From the NCBI RefSeq assembly GCF_037975245.1, contig NC_092580.1, positions 979,001 to 1,043,000 of the forward strand: a stretch of 64,000 nt of DNA. The letters are read 5' to 3'. The notes beneath the pieces are model-generated. The model saw nothing but the letters and a program-made list of their open reading frames with translations. It was not told the origin of the DNA and searched no databases. How positions within the stretch are numbered: the first letter of the stretch is position 1; every line of letters begins with the position of its first letter. Both the position numbers and the translations under genes were made by a program. Shown in pieces: positions 14,351-25,679 of this stretch. This DNA comes from Apostichopus japonicus. Lineage: Eukaryota; Echinodermata; Holothuroidea; Aspidochirotida; Stichopodidae.

Positions 14351-15375
14351 AGTTTGCTTTTGCCGCGATCTGATACGGTCTCTGGGAACTTTAAGTATTA
14401 GAAACGAACATAGATTTATATCAACTGCTGTCGTGGCGCGGTTGGTTGCTCTGTACCTCGAGAGCGTGACGTATTTTGGATCGCGGGCTCGAGACCAGGT
14501 GGGGGCAGTTTGCTTTTGCCGCGATCTTATACGGTCTCTGGGAACTTTAAGTATTAGAAACGAACATAGATTTATATCAACTGCTGTCGTGGCGCGGTTG
14601 GTTGCTTTGTACCTCGAGAGCGTGACGTATTTTGGATCGCGGGCTCGAGACCAGGTGGGGGCAGTTTGCTTTTTCCGGGTTCTTATACGGTCTCTGGGAA
14701 CTTTAAGTAATAGAAACGAACATAGATTTATATCAACTGCTGTCGTGGCGCGGTTGGTTGCTCTGTACCTCGAGAGCGTGACGTATTTTGGATCGCGGGC
14801 TCGAGACCATGTGGGGGCAGTTTGCTTTTGCCGGGTTCTTATACGGTCTCTGGGAACTTTAAGTATTAGAAACGAACATAGATTTATATCAACTGCTGTC
14901 GTGGCGCGGTTGGTTGCTCTGTACCTCGAGAGCGTGACGTATTTTGGATCGCGGGCTCGAGACCAGGTGGGGGCAGTTTGCCTTTGCCGCGATCTTGTAC
15001 GGTCTCTGGGAACTTTAAGTATTAGAAACGAACATAGATTTATATCAACTGCTGTCGTGGCGCGGTTGGTTGCTCTGTACCTCGAGAGCGTGACGTATTT
15101 TGGATCGCGGGCTCGAGACCAGGTGGGGGCAGTTTGCTTTTGCCGCGATCTGATACGGTCTCTGGGAACTTTAAGTATTAGAAACGAACATAGATTTATA
15201 TCAACTGCTGTCGTGGCGCGGTTGATTGCTCTGTACCTCGAGAGCGTGACGTATTTTGGATCGCGGGCTCGAGACCAGGTGGGGGCAGTTTGCTTTTGCC
15301 GCGATCTCATACGGTCTCTGGAACTTTAAGTATTAGAAACGAACATAGATTTATATCAACTGCTGTCGTGGCGCG

Positions 15376-15445
15376 GTTGGTTGTGCTCTGTACCTCGAGA
15401 GCGTGACGTATTTTGGATCCTGGGCTCGAGACCCAGCCACTGCAG
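15376..15445 (+). ncRNA. tRNA-like module of one monomer with a perfect T arm
   Basis: One of four monomers (also at 16042, 17915 and 21515) that keeps a complete T-arm: stem CTGGG, seven-base loop CTCGAGA, stem CCCAG at 15420-15436. Upstream are 'tggcgcggttgg', which resembles an A box (TRGCNNARYNGG, A-to-G at one position), and 'gctct-gtacctcg-agagc', a perfect 5-bp stem placed where an anticodon arm would be. The A-to-B spacing is longer than in ordinary tRNA, with a long variable region. TTTT runs lie between the boxes and about 15 bases after the B box, so Pol III transcripts would probably be short. Expression is not shown. Confidence 0.6.
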
Positions 15446-15779
15446 TTTGCTTTTGCCGCGATCTTATACGGTCTCTGGAAGTATTAGAAACGAACCTAGA
15501 TTTATATCTACTGCTGTCGTGGCGCGGTTGGCTGTGCTCTGTACCTCGAGAGCGTGACGTATTTTGGATCGCGGGATCGAGACCAGGCCAGCGCAGTTTG
15601 CTTTTGCCGCGATCTTATACGGTCTCTGGAACTTTAAGTATTAGAAACGAACAAAGATTTATATCAACTGCTGTCGTGGCGCGGTTGGTTGCTCTCTGTA
15701 CCTCGAGAGCGTGACGTATTTTGGATCGCGGGCTCGAGACAAGGCCAGCGCAGTTTGCTTTTGCCGCGATCTATTACGA

Positions 15780-18700
15780 TCTCTGGAACTTTAAGTATTA
15801 GAAACGAACAAAGATTTATATCAACTGCTGTCGTGGCGCAGATGGTTGTGCTCTATACCTCGAGAGCGAGACATATTTTGGATCGCGGGCTCGAGACCCG
15901 GCAACCGCATTTTGCTTTTGCCGCGATCTTATACGGTCTCTAGAACTTTAAGTATTAGAAACGAACATAGATTTATATCAACTGCTGTCGTGGCGCGGTT
16001 GGTTGTGCTCTGTACCTCGAGAGCGTGACGTATTTTGGATCCTGGGCTCGAGACCCAGCCACTGCAGTTTGCTTTTGCCGCGATCTTATACGGTCTCTGG
16101 AAGTATTAGAAACGAACCTAGATTTATATCTACTGCTGTCGTGGCGCGGTTGGCTGTGCTCTGTACCTCGAGAGCGTGACGTATTTTGGATCGCGGGCTC
16201 GAGACCAGGCCAGCGCAGTTTGCTTTTGCCGCGATCTTATACGGTCTCTGGAACTTTAAGTATTAGAAACGAACAAAGATTTATATCAACTGCTGTCGTG
16301 GCGCGGTTGGTTGCTCTCTGTACCTCGAGAGCGTGACGTATTTTGGATCGCGGGCTCGAGACCAGGCCAGCACAGTTTGCTTTTGCCGCGATCTTATACG
16401 GTCTCTGGAACTTTAAGTATTAGAAACGAACAAAGATTTATATCAACTGCTGTCGTGGCGCGGTTGGTTGCTCTGTACCTCGAGAGCGTGACGTATTTTG
16501 GATCGCGGGCTCGAGGCCAGGTGGGGGCAGTTTGCTTTTGCCGCGATCTCATACGGTCTCTGGAACTTTAAGTATTAGAAACGAACATAGATTTATATCA
16601 ACTGCTGTCGTGACGCGGTTGGTTGCTCTGTACCTCGAGAGCGTGACGTATTTTGGATCGCGGGCTCGAGACCAGGTGGGGGCAGGTTGCTTTTGCCGCG
16701 ATCTCATACGGTCTCTGAGAACTTTAAGTAATAGAAACGAACATAGATTTATATCAACTGCTGTCGTGGCGCGGTTGGTTGCTCTGTACCTCGAGAGCGT
16801 GACGTATTTTGGATCGCGGGCTCGAGACCAGGTGGGGGCAGTTTGCTTTTGCCGCGATCTCATACGGTCTCTGGAACTTTAAGTATTAGAAACGAACATA
16901 GATTTATATCAACTGCTGTCGTGGCGCGGTTGGTTGTGCTCTGTACCTCGAGAGCGTGACGTATTTTGGATCGCGGGCTCGAGACCAGGCCAGCGCAGTT
17001 TGCTTTTGCCGCGATCTTATACGGTCTCTGGAACTTTAAGTATTAGAAACGAACATAGATTTATATCACCTGCTGTCGTGGCACTGTTGGTTGTGCTCTG
17101 TACCTCGAGAGCGTGACGTATTTTGGATCGCGGGCTCGAGACCAGGTGGGGGCAGTTTGCTTTTGCCGCGATCCTATAAGGTATCTCAAACTTTAAGTAT
17201 AAGAAACGAACATAGATTTATATCAACTGCTGTCGTGGCGCGGTTGGTTGTGCTCTGTACCTCGAGAGCGTGACGCATTTTGGATCGCGGGATCGAGACC
17301 AGGCCAGCGCAGTTTGCTTTTGCCGCGATCTTATACGGTCTCTGGAACTTTAAGTATTAGAAACGAACAAAGATTTATATCAACTGCTGTCGTGGCACTG
17401 TTGGTTGTGCTCTGTACCTCGAGAGCGTGACGTATTTTGGATCGCGGGCTCGAGACCAGGTGGGGGCAGTTTGCTTTTGCCGCGATCCTATAAGGTATCT
17501 CAAACTTTAAGTATAAGAAACGAACATAGATTTATATCAACTGCTGTCGTGGCGCGGTTGGTTGTGCTCTGTACCTCGAGAGCGTGACGCATTTTGGATC
17601 GCGGGATCGAGACCAGGCCAGCGCAGTTTGCTTTTGCCGCGATCTTATACGGTCTCTGGAACTTTAAGTATTAGAAACGAACAAAGATTTATATCAACTG
17701 CTGTCGTGGCGCAGATGGTTGTGCTCTATACCTCGAGAGCGAGACATATTTTGGATCGCGGGCTCGAGACCCGGCAACCGCATTTTGCTTTTGCCGCGAT
17801 CTTATACGGTCTCTAGAACTTTAAGTATTAGAAACGAACATAGATTTATATCAACTGCTGTCGTGGCGCGGTTGGTTGTGCTCTGTACCTCGAGAGCGTG
17901 ACGTATTTTGGATCCTGGGCTCGAGACCCAGCCACTGCAGTTTGCTTTTGCCGCGATCTTATACGGTCTCTGGAAGTATTAGAAACGAACCTAGATTTAT
18001 ATCTACTGCTGTCGTGGCGCGGTTGGCTGTGCTCTGTACCTCGAGAGCGTGACGTATTTTGGATCGCGGGCTCGAGACCAGGCCAGCGCAGTTTGCTTTT
18101 GCCGCGATCTTATACGGTCTCTGGAACTTTAAGTATTAGAAACGAACAAAGATTTATATCAACTGCTGTCGTGGCGCGGTTGGTTGCTCTCTGTACCTCG
18201 AGAGCGTGACGTATTTTGGATCGCGGGCTCGAGACCAGGCCAGCACAGTTTGCTTTTGCCGCGATCTTATACGGTCTCTGGAACTTTAAGTATTAGAAAC
18301 GAACAAAGATTTATATCAACTGCTGTCGTGGCGCGGTTGGTTGCTCTGTACCTCGAGAGCGTGACGTATTTTGGATCGCGGGCTCGAGGCCAGGTGGGGG
18401 CAGTTTGCTTTTGCCGCGATCTCATACGGTCTCTGGAACTTTAAGTATTAGAAACGAACATAGATTTATATCAACTGCTGTCGTGACGCGGTTGGTTGCT
18501 CTGTACCTCGAGAGCGTGACGTATTTTGGATCGCGGGCTCGAGACCAGGTGGGGGCAGGTTGCTTTTGCCGCGATCTCATACGGTCTCTGAGAACTTTAA
18601 GTAATAGAAACGAACATAGATTTATATCAACTGCTGTCGTGGCGCGGTTGGTTGCTCTGTACCTCGAGAGCGTGACGTATTTTGGATCGCGGGCTCGAGA

Positions 18701-19560
18701 CCAGGTGGGTGCAGTTTGCTTTTGCCGCGATCTCATACGGTCTCTGGAACTTTAAGTATTAGAAACGAACATAGATTTATATCAACTGCTGTCGTGGCGC
18801 GGTTGGTTGTGCTCTGTACCTCGAGAGCGTGACGTATTTTGGATCGCGGGCTCGAGACCAGGCCAGCGCAGTTTGCTTTTGCCGCGATCTTATACGGTCT
18901 CTGGAACTTTAAGTATTAGAAACGAACATAGATTTATATCACCTGCTGTCGTGGCACTGTTGGTTGTGCTCTGTACCTCGAGAGCGTGACGTATTTTGGA
19001 TCGCGGGCTCGAGACCAGGTGGGGGCAGTTTGCTTTTGCCGCGATCCTATAAGGTATCTCAAACTTTAAGTATAAGAAACGAACATAGATTTATATCAAC
19101 TGCTGTCGTGGCGCGGTTGGTTGTGCTCTGTACCTCGAGAGCGTGACGCATTTTGGATCGCGGGATCGAGACCAGGCCAGCGCAGTTTGCTTTTGCCGCG
19201 ATCTTATACGGTCTCTGGAACTTTAAGTATTAGAAACGAACAAAGATTTATATCAACTGCTGTCGTGGCACTGTTGGTTGTGCTCTGTACCTCGAGAGCG
19301 TGACGTATTTTGGATCGCGGGCTCGAGACCAGGTGGGGGCAGTTTGCTTTTGCCGCGATCCTATAAGGTATCTCAAACTTTAAGTATAAGAAACGAACAT
19401 AGATTTATATCAACTGCTGTCGTGGCGCGGTTGGTTGTGCTCTGTACCTCGAGAGCGTGACGCATTTTGGATCGCGGGATCGAGACCAGGCCAGCGCAGT
19501 TTGCTTTTGCCGCGATCTTATACGGTCTCTGGAACTTTAAGTATTAGAAACGAACAAAGA
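15780..19560 (+). repeat. 1873-bp tandem duplication of twelve monomers
   Basis: Marked monomers at 15846, 16025, 16311, 16532, 16934, 17091, 17248 and 17405 recur at +1873 bp (17719, 17898, 18184, 18405, 18807, 18964, 19121, 19278). The two halves are almost identical; the one substitution I noticed is 'ggtgggggcag' near 16838 versus 'ggtgggtgcag' near 18711. Similarity stops near 17.81/19.68 kb ('tctctagaac' versus 'tctctggaac'). This is a very recent duplication or, less likely, an assembly artefact. Confidence 0.88.
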
Positions 19561-21318
19561 TTTATATCAACTGCTGTCGTGGCGCAGATGGTTGTGCTCT
19601 ATACCTCGAGAGCGAGACATATTTTGGATCGCGGGCTCGAGACCCGGCAACCGCATTTTGCTTTTGCCGCGATCTTATACGGTCTCTGGAACTTTAAGTA
19701 TTAGAAACGAACAAAGATTTATATCAACTGCTGTCGTGGCACTGTTGGTTGTGCTCTGTACCTCGAGAGCGTGACGTATTTTGGATCGCGGGCTCGAGAC
19801 CAGGTGGGGGCATTTTGCTTTTGCCGCGATCCTATAAGGTATCTCAAACTTTAAGTATAAGAAACGAACATAGATTTATATCAACTGCTGTCGTGGCGCG
19901 GTTGGTTGTGCTCTGTACCTCGAGAGCGTGACGTATTTTGGATCGCGGGATCGAGACCAGGCCAGCGCAGTTTGCTTTTGCCGCGATCTTATACGGTCTC
20001 TGGAACTTTAAGTATTAGAAACGAACATAGATTTATATCACCTGCTGTCGTGGCACTGTTGGTTGTGCTCTGTACCTCGAGAGCGTGACGTATTTTGGAT
20101 CGCGGGCTCGAGACCAGGTGGGGGCAGTTTGCTTTTGCCGCGATCCTATAAGGTATCTCAAACTTTAAGTATAAGAAACGAACATAGATTTATATCAACT
20201 GCTGTCGTGGCGCGGTTGGTTGTGCTCTGTACCTCGAGAGCGTGACGCATTTTGGATCGCGGGATCGAGACCAGGCCAGCGCAGTTTGCTTTTGCCGCGA
20301 TCTTATACGGTCTCTGGAACTTTAAGTATTAGAAACGAACAAAGATTTATATCAACTGCTGTCGTGGCACTGTTGGTTGTGCTCTGTACCTCGAGAGCGT
20401 GACGTATTTTGGATCGCGGGCTCGAGACCAGGTGGGGGCAGTTTGCTTTTGCCGCGATCCTATAAGGTATCTCAAACTTTAAGTATAAGAAACGAACATA
20501 GATTTATATCAACTGCTGTCGTGGCGCGGTTGGTTGTGCTCTGTACCTCGAGAGCGTGACGCATTTTGGATCGCGGGATCGAGACCAGGCAACCGCATTT
20601 TGCTTTTGCCGCGATCTTATACGGTCTCTGGAACTTTAAGTATTAGAAACGAACAAAGATTTATATCAACTGCTGTCGTGGCACTGTTGGTTGTGCTCTG
20701 TACCTCGAGAGCGTGACGTATTTTGGATCGCGGGCTCGAGACCAGGTGGGGGCAGTTTGCTTTTGCCGCGATCCTATAAGGTATCTCAAACTTTAAGTAT
20801 AAGAAACGAACATAGATTTATATCAACTGCTGTCGTGGCGCGGTTGGTTGTGCTCTGTACCTCGAGAGCGTGACGCATTTTGGATCGCGGGATCGAGACC
20901 AGGCCAGCGCAGTTTGCTTTTGCCGCGATCTTATACGGTCTCTGGAACTTTAAGTATTAGAAACGAACATAGATTTATATCACCTGCTGTCGTGGCACTG
21001 TTGGTTGTGCTCTGTACCTCGAGAGCGTGACGTATTTTGGATCGCGGGCTCGAGACCAGGTGGGGGCAGTTTGCTTTTGCCGCGATCCTATAAGGTATCT
21101 CAAACTTTAAGTATAAGAAACGAACATAGATTTATATCAACTGCTGTCGTGGCGCGGTTGGTTGTGCTCTGTACCTCGAGAGCGTGACGCATTTTGGATC
21201 GCGGGATCGAGACCAGGCCAGTGCAGTTTGCTTTTGCCGCGATCTTATACGGTCTCTGGAACTTTAAGTATTAGAAACGAACAAAGATTTATATCAACTG
21301 CTGTCGTGGCGCAGATGG
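17091..21318 (+). repeat. 314-bp dimeric higher-order pattern
   Basis: Two monomer types alternate. Type 1 has 'ggtgggggcag' followed by 'cctataaggtatctcaaac'; type 2 has 'gacgcattttggatcgcggg', then 'atcgagaccaggccagcgc'. The type-1 starts lie at 17091, 17405, 18964, 19278, 19749, 20063, 20377, 20691 and 21005, mostly 314 bp apart. The dimer is broken at 17719, 19592 and 21319 by a third type with 'gcgagacatattttgg'. Confidence 0.85.
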
Positions 21319-21928
21319 TTGTGCTCTATACCTCGAGAGCGAGACATATTTTGGATCGCGGGCTCGAGACCCGGCAACCGCATTTTGCTTTTGCCGCGAT
21401 CTTATACGGTCTCTGGAACTTTAAGTATTAGAAACGAACATAGATTTATATCAACTGCTGTCGTGGCGCGGTTGGTTGTGCTCTGTACCTCGAGAGCGTG
21501 ACGTATTTTGGATCCTGGGCTCGAGACCCAGCCACTGCAGTTTGCTTTTGCCGCGATCTTATACGGTCTCTGGAACTTTAAGTATTAGAAACGAACCTAG
21601 ATTTATATCTACTGCTGTCGTGGCGCGGTTGGCTGTGCTCTGTACCTCGAGAGCGTGACGTATTTTGGATCGCGGGCTCGAGACCAGGCCAGCGCAGTTT
21701 GCTTTTGCCGCGATCTTATACGGTCTCTGGAACTTTAAGTATTAGAAACGAACAAAGATTTATATCAACTGCTGTCGTGGCGCGGTTGGTTGCTCTCTGT
21801 ACCTCGAGAGCGTGACGTATTTTGGATCGCGGGCTCGAGACCAGGCCAGCACAGTTTGCTTTTGCCGCGATCTAATACGATCTCTGGAGCTTTAACTATT
21901 AGAAACGAACATAGATTTATATCAACAG

Positions 21929-22012
21929 CTGCCGTGGCGCAGTTGGTTGTGCTCTGTACCTTGAGAGCGAGACGTATTTTGGATTCTCGGCTCGGAGACC
22001 TGGCCACCGCAG
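21929..22012 (+). ncRNA. Terminal monomer closest to a tRNA/SINE head
   Basis: The last monomer has a fully consensus A box (tggcgcagttgg, 21935-21946), where the array consensus has a G in place of one A. Its ends can pair: ctgccgtgg (21929-21937) with ccaccgcag (22004-22012), eight of nine. The B-box area 'ggctcggagacc' has one extra G. This edge copy probably keeps the ancestral state and supports a tRNA-derived SINE as the source of the satellite. Confidence 0.55.
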
Positions 22013-22046
22013 TTTGCTTTTGCCGCGATCTTATACTGCTAACCCC

Positions 22047-22672
22047 TACTGCTTACACAGTATTGCTCATATGTGTATCTACACACTTCACCGTGTGTAC
22101 TGAAATGTCTGAAAATACTTAAATCTTTATGGACCAAAAATGATAATTGCATAGAATTCTGTTGTGGTTTATATTGTGACGACAATAAAAAGTATCATTT
22201 TGGTAATAACAAAAAATCATCTCTCACTTTAGGTGGCATACTCCTATTGGAGTCTATATCAATCCGCTCAAAAGCAGCGGGAGAACATCTTTTTGTGACC
22301 TGTTATCAATCATGATCTAGTTTTTTGTGGCATGCATGCTAAAGAGCATTAATGGAAGTACATGTGGTGAGAAAATTGGGTCAATTGAGGCTATTTTAGA
22401 CCCCTTTATGCCTCCCAGGAGCAGCGTAGGAAATTTGTTTACCACTGAGTGAAGAGGTTTGTTTACAAGTGACGAAAACTTCGGCTCGGATAGCAAAAAA
22501 TCTTCATGATCATGGTACGGAAACCTGATGATGTCATGAATGGCCAATTTGTCAGCTATCCGGTGATGGGTAGCGTTTAGCTAGTGAAAACTTCTATCTA
22601 GACTAAGAGACCACATTACTTTTGTGATTTAGTGTGTAAGTCAATGGGGCTTTTAATGGGCGTATGCTACCT
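22047..22672. repeat. MULE-associated dispersed repeat, copy 1
   Basis: Runs from 'tactgcttacacagtattg' to 'gggcgtatgctacc' and matches 24481-25130 at high identity. It lacks a short stretch around 'gttctccttcaag' that the other copy has. It starts about ten bases after the satellite breaks off. The half beginning 'ggtggcatactcctatt' recurs next to MULE coding fragments at 26368, 32525 and 38843. No transposase lies inside. Confidence 0.85.
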
Positions 22673-22679
22673 TAAGCAA

Positions 22680-24480
22680 AAATGCTTAAATTTTTCATTT
22701 TAAGTGCTAGAAGTCCCAATTTTGGACCAAAGTAGTTGCTATGGTGTGTAAAAATGGTTTTCAAGCAAACGTCTGAAAATTCAAGCTTGGATGATTTTTA
22801 CGCATAAATTAGTATTACAGACTTAAAGTACCACAAAGAGCATGTGCGTTTCTATACATGAGACCAGAACAACATTTTGAGCATTTCTGACCAGTTTTCC
22901 TCCCCAATAAACTATTGGGTCATTAAGCCTTGACCTACCAAAGCTTCCGTAATTTGATTCATTCCTTGACCCTGCTAAGTAGGTGCCAAATGCACGATAT
23001 TCAAAATCCTTCAGAATCAGACCAAAATGCCTGCCGTGTGTGTGACGTGAATGACTTAGTTCAGTGAAATTTGACATCCGTGGGCACCTAAAGTACATGG
23101 TAACCATATTTTAGGTTATTTTTGCTAAAGTTGGAAGTACCTGGTGTTTGACTAAAGACAAATACTCAGTTTCAATGCATGAAATACCCATAATGTTGTT
23201 AGCTTAGGCCTCAGGTTCATAATGGCGCTACGTTAGTACCCTAGACCACGTCTACACCAGCTGTAGCACAATGTGAGGTCTGTATCCTAAGTGGAGTGGC
23301 TGCTGAGTGCTAAAACCTTACACAGAGAATGTTTTGAGTCTTATTTAGCAAATAATCCACAAAGGTATGCATTTTCTGCTCCTACATATGTGCATCAAGG
23401 GGTTTTGAGCCTATTTTCACTATCATTAGTTTTCTGTTGTTTTGTCAATTTTCAGAGAAAGTTGATGTGCCAAGTCCTCAGCATTCACAGCGATATACTT
23501 TGAATGGGTGTGGTATCAATGGCCTCAACTGGTTAGATGAGGTAACAACAAATCCCAAACAACTCTGACAGCAGAAAGAGATATCCTGATGCTTCCATGG
23601 GAGATCTACTGTAGTAACTACAGTATAGGAACCAGTGCTCGCCACCAATGGAGAATAAGGTAATTTGACGTTGTTGTTCTTTGCCGAGCAACAAATTTGA
23701 ATGTTTTATCATGAAATATGCCCCCCTATCCACCTCTCTTCCCTTATAACTGTCTTTAATACATTGTAACAACCTATGCACAAACCTTTAAATGGACTGG
23801 ATATGCTGTTGAGGTGAACAGTGTATCTAGATAGCATTTCAGTATTTGTTCCTTTTGACTACTGTACATACTGTTACAGTGTGTTTCAGTGTGTGGCCGT
23901 TGAGCGTGTCGTATCAAGAATATAGGAGGCGATCATTTATTTAGTAACAGACTTGGTTTATTATTGTACTTCAGTAGCCATATTCAATGGAGTGCACAGA
24001 CTCGTAGTGTGTAATATGAAGAGCAAGTACGGTAGCTCATATTGATCAGCTACATAAATGTACTTGTCACACAGTGAGGCTGTGGTTTACAAATCCCGAT
24101 GATCCAGTTTTGGCAAAGAACACCTTCAATTCTCTTCTCTTATTCTTAGTAACTTAGCAGTTGCACTGGAGTGACATGCAATATCAGTTTAACATGTTCC
24201 AAACAGTTCAGGAATACATTGGGGTATGTCCTGTAGGTCAGTTTGGGAGGAATCAGCTGAGCTAAACAAAAGTAGTTTTCATCACTTTTCAGAGCCAGAG
24301 ACGAAAAAACCCTCCCCGCAGACCCTTCTCTGGATGACGTTTCTGCAGGTAGGGCAAGCCAGACCAAGTGGGCGGTGATCAGGAATACCAATACAACCTG
24401 CAGGAATCATAGATGCACCCAAATTGGTCAAGCTTATCAAAATTGGTGACTGGAAATGTTGTTGCAGTCGTAGACCTGGT
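22680..24480. other. Stretch without recognised gene
   Basis: Single-copy-looking AT-rich DNA between two copies of the same repeat. Short ORFs of 70-94 codons occur on both strands without domain, splice or codon-bias support. I see no TIRs or tandem repeats. Confidence 0.5.
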
Positions 24481-25130
24481 TACTGCTTACACAGTATTGC
24501 TCATATTGCTCATACACACTGCACCTTGCATACTGAAATCTCTGAAAATACATCTTTATGGACCTAAAATGATAATTGCATAGAATTTTGTTGTGGTTTA
24601 TATTGTGACGACTATAAAAAGTATCATTTTGGTATTAAAAAAAAAATTCATCTCTCACATAAGGTGGCATACTCCTATTAGAGTCTATATCAGTCCGCTC
24701 GATTGTTCTCCTTCAAGAAAAGTGCCAAAAAGCAGCAGGGGAACATCTTTTGTGACCTGTTATCAATCATGATCTAGTTTTTTGTGGCTTGCATGTTGAA
24801 GAGCATTAATGGAAGTACATGTAGTGAGAAAATTGTGTCAATTGAGGCCATTTCAGACCCCTTTAAGGCCTCCCAGGAGCAGCGTAGGAAAATTGTTTAC
24901 CACTGAGTGAAGAGGTTTGTTTACAAGTGACAAAAACTTCCGGCTCGGATAGCAAAAAATCTACATGGTCATGATACGGAAAATTGATGATGCCATAAAA
25001 GGCCAACTTGACAGCTATCCGGTGATGGGTAGCGTTTAGCTAGTGAAAACTTCTCTCTAGACTTAGAGACCACATTACTTTTGTGATTTAGTGTGTAAGT
25101 CAATGGGGCTTTTAATGGGCGTATGCTACC
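24481..25130. repeat. MULE-associated dispersed repeat, copy 2
   Basis: Second copy of the 22047-22672 unit in the same orientation; both end with 'gcgtatgctacc'. It is joined directly to 'tgaaggattcttgccagg', the start of a MULE coding fragment that is also found at 37950. Confidence 0.85.
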
Positions 25131-25505
25131 TGAAGGATTCTTGCCAGGTTTGTTACTGTTTTTTTAAGCTTTTTATATGGACAAGAGTTCACTCTTGTAG
25201 CTACATAGTGATTCCAAACACAACCTTTGATTCAAGTCCTACAATTCTTCCATATCAGAAAGACCTATAGGGTCGTCCCCACATCCATTGCTTGTCTCTC
25301 TGTGAGCCATCATAGCACTGTGATAGGCCCTTAATAGAGCTTGCAAATTAACAAACCTGTTTCCTGTAGATTCTGCAAACATGGTTTGTTGTGACTGAGT
25401 TGAAAATATCTCATGTCCTTTATCTGCTGGGTTAATTACTCTCTCATACTCTTCCTTGTCGAGCCTTCTATAAGCAGGTTTGCAAGAGGAATTAGTTGCC
25501 ATATC
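25131..25505 (-). pseudogene. MULE N-terminal protein fragment
   Basis: On the minus strand an 87-codon ORF starts at 25502 and contains 'PAYRRLDKEEYERVI', 'NRFVNLQALLRAY' and 'MMAHRETSNGCG'. A diverged version ('RLVNLQ..LLRACHNAMMAHR') is encoded at 30412-30512, and the flanking DNA is also repeated at 37945-38103. Protein-level conservation between copies shows this was coding. Its place upstream of transposase-like sequence in the 37-38 kb copy makes it the N-terminal part of the same protein. It is truncated here at 25131. Confidence 0.6.
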
Positions 25506-25679
25506 TGTATCAGAAGAGCTAGGAATATCACCAGTGCAATTGGCATCAGCTTCAGCAGCTGTTCAAGCAGTAAAGCCAAACCTGTTACCTGGCTTGAAGG
25601 TTATTACATGCCTATCAAACATGCCTTTCCTTCTACCCATTGTTCTAAATACTAATCAGTTTGTATCCTTAAAACATAC

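Larger units (their letters stand above)
1..22036 (+). repeat. Large tandem satellite array, 155-157 bp tRNA-like monomer
   Basis: About 140 head-to-tail monomers, starting before base 1 and ending at 22036 where the last monomer breaks off after 'gatcttatac'. Each monomer carries in order a 'tggcgcggttgg' block, 'gctctgtacctcgagagc', 'gacgtattttggatcgcggg', 'ctcgagacca', 'tttgcttttgccgcgatc' and 'actttaagtattagaaacg'. Neighbouring copies differ by a few substitutions or one-base indels; the last monomers near 21.9-22.0 kb are the most divergent, as usual at array edges. Two length classes are seen: 155/156 bp with 'ggtgggggcag', and 157 bp with 'ggttgtgctctg' and often 'ggccagcgcag'. No protein is supported: ORFs occur in several frames of both strands and simply follow monomer length. 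Confidence 0.97.

Noticed and set aside
43-21658. Dozens of 60-480 codon ORFs with RNEHRFISTAVVARL-type repeats on plus and RSRQKQTAPTWSRARD-type on minus
   Set aside because: They follow the satellite period in several frames of both strands, have no initiation or domain support, and vary with one-base indels between monomers.
1-22036. CRISPR-like array
   Set aside because: The whole 155-157 bp unit is repeated with no unique spacers, and the genome is eukaryotic.
1-22036. 5S rRNA or functional tRNA gene cluster
   Set aside because: The monomer lacks 5S conserved blocks, has a long A-to-B spacing, poor acceptor pairing in most copies and TTTT inside the module; only a tRNA-like origin is supported.
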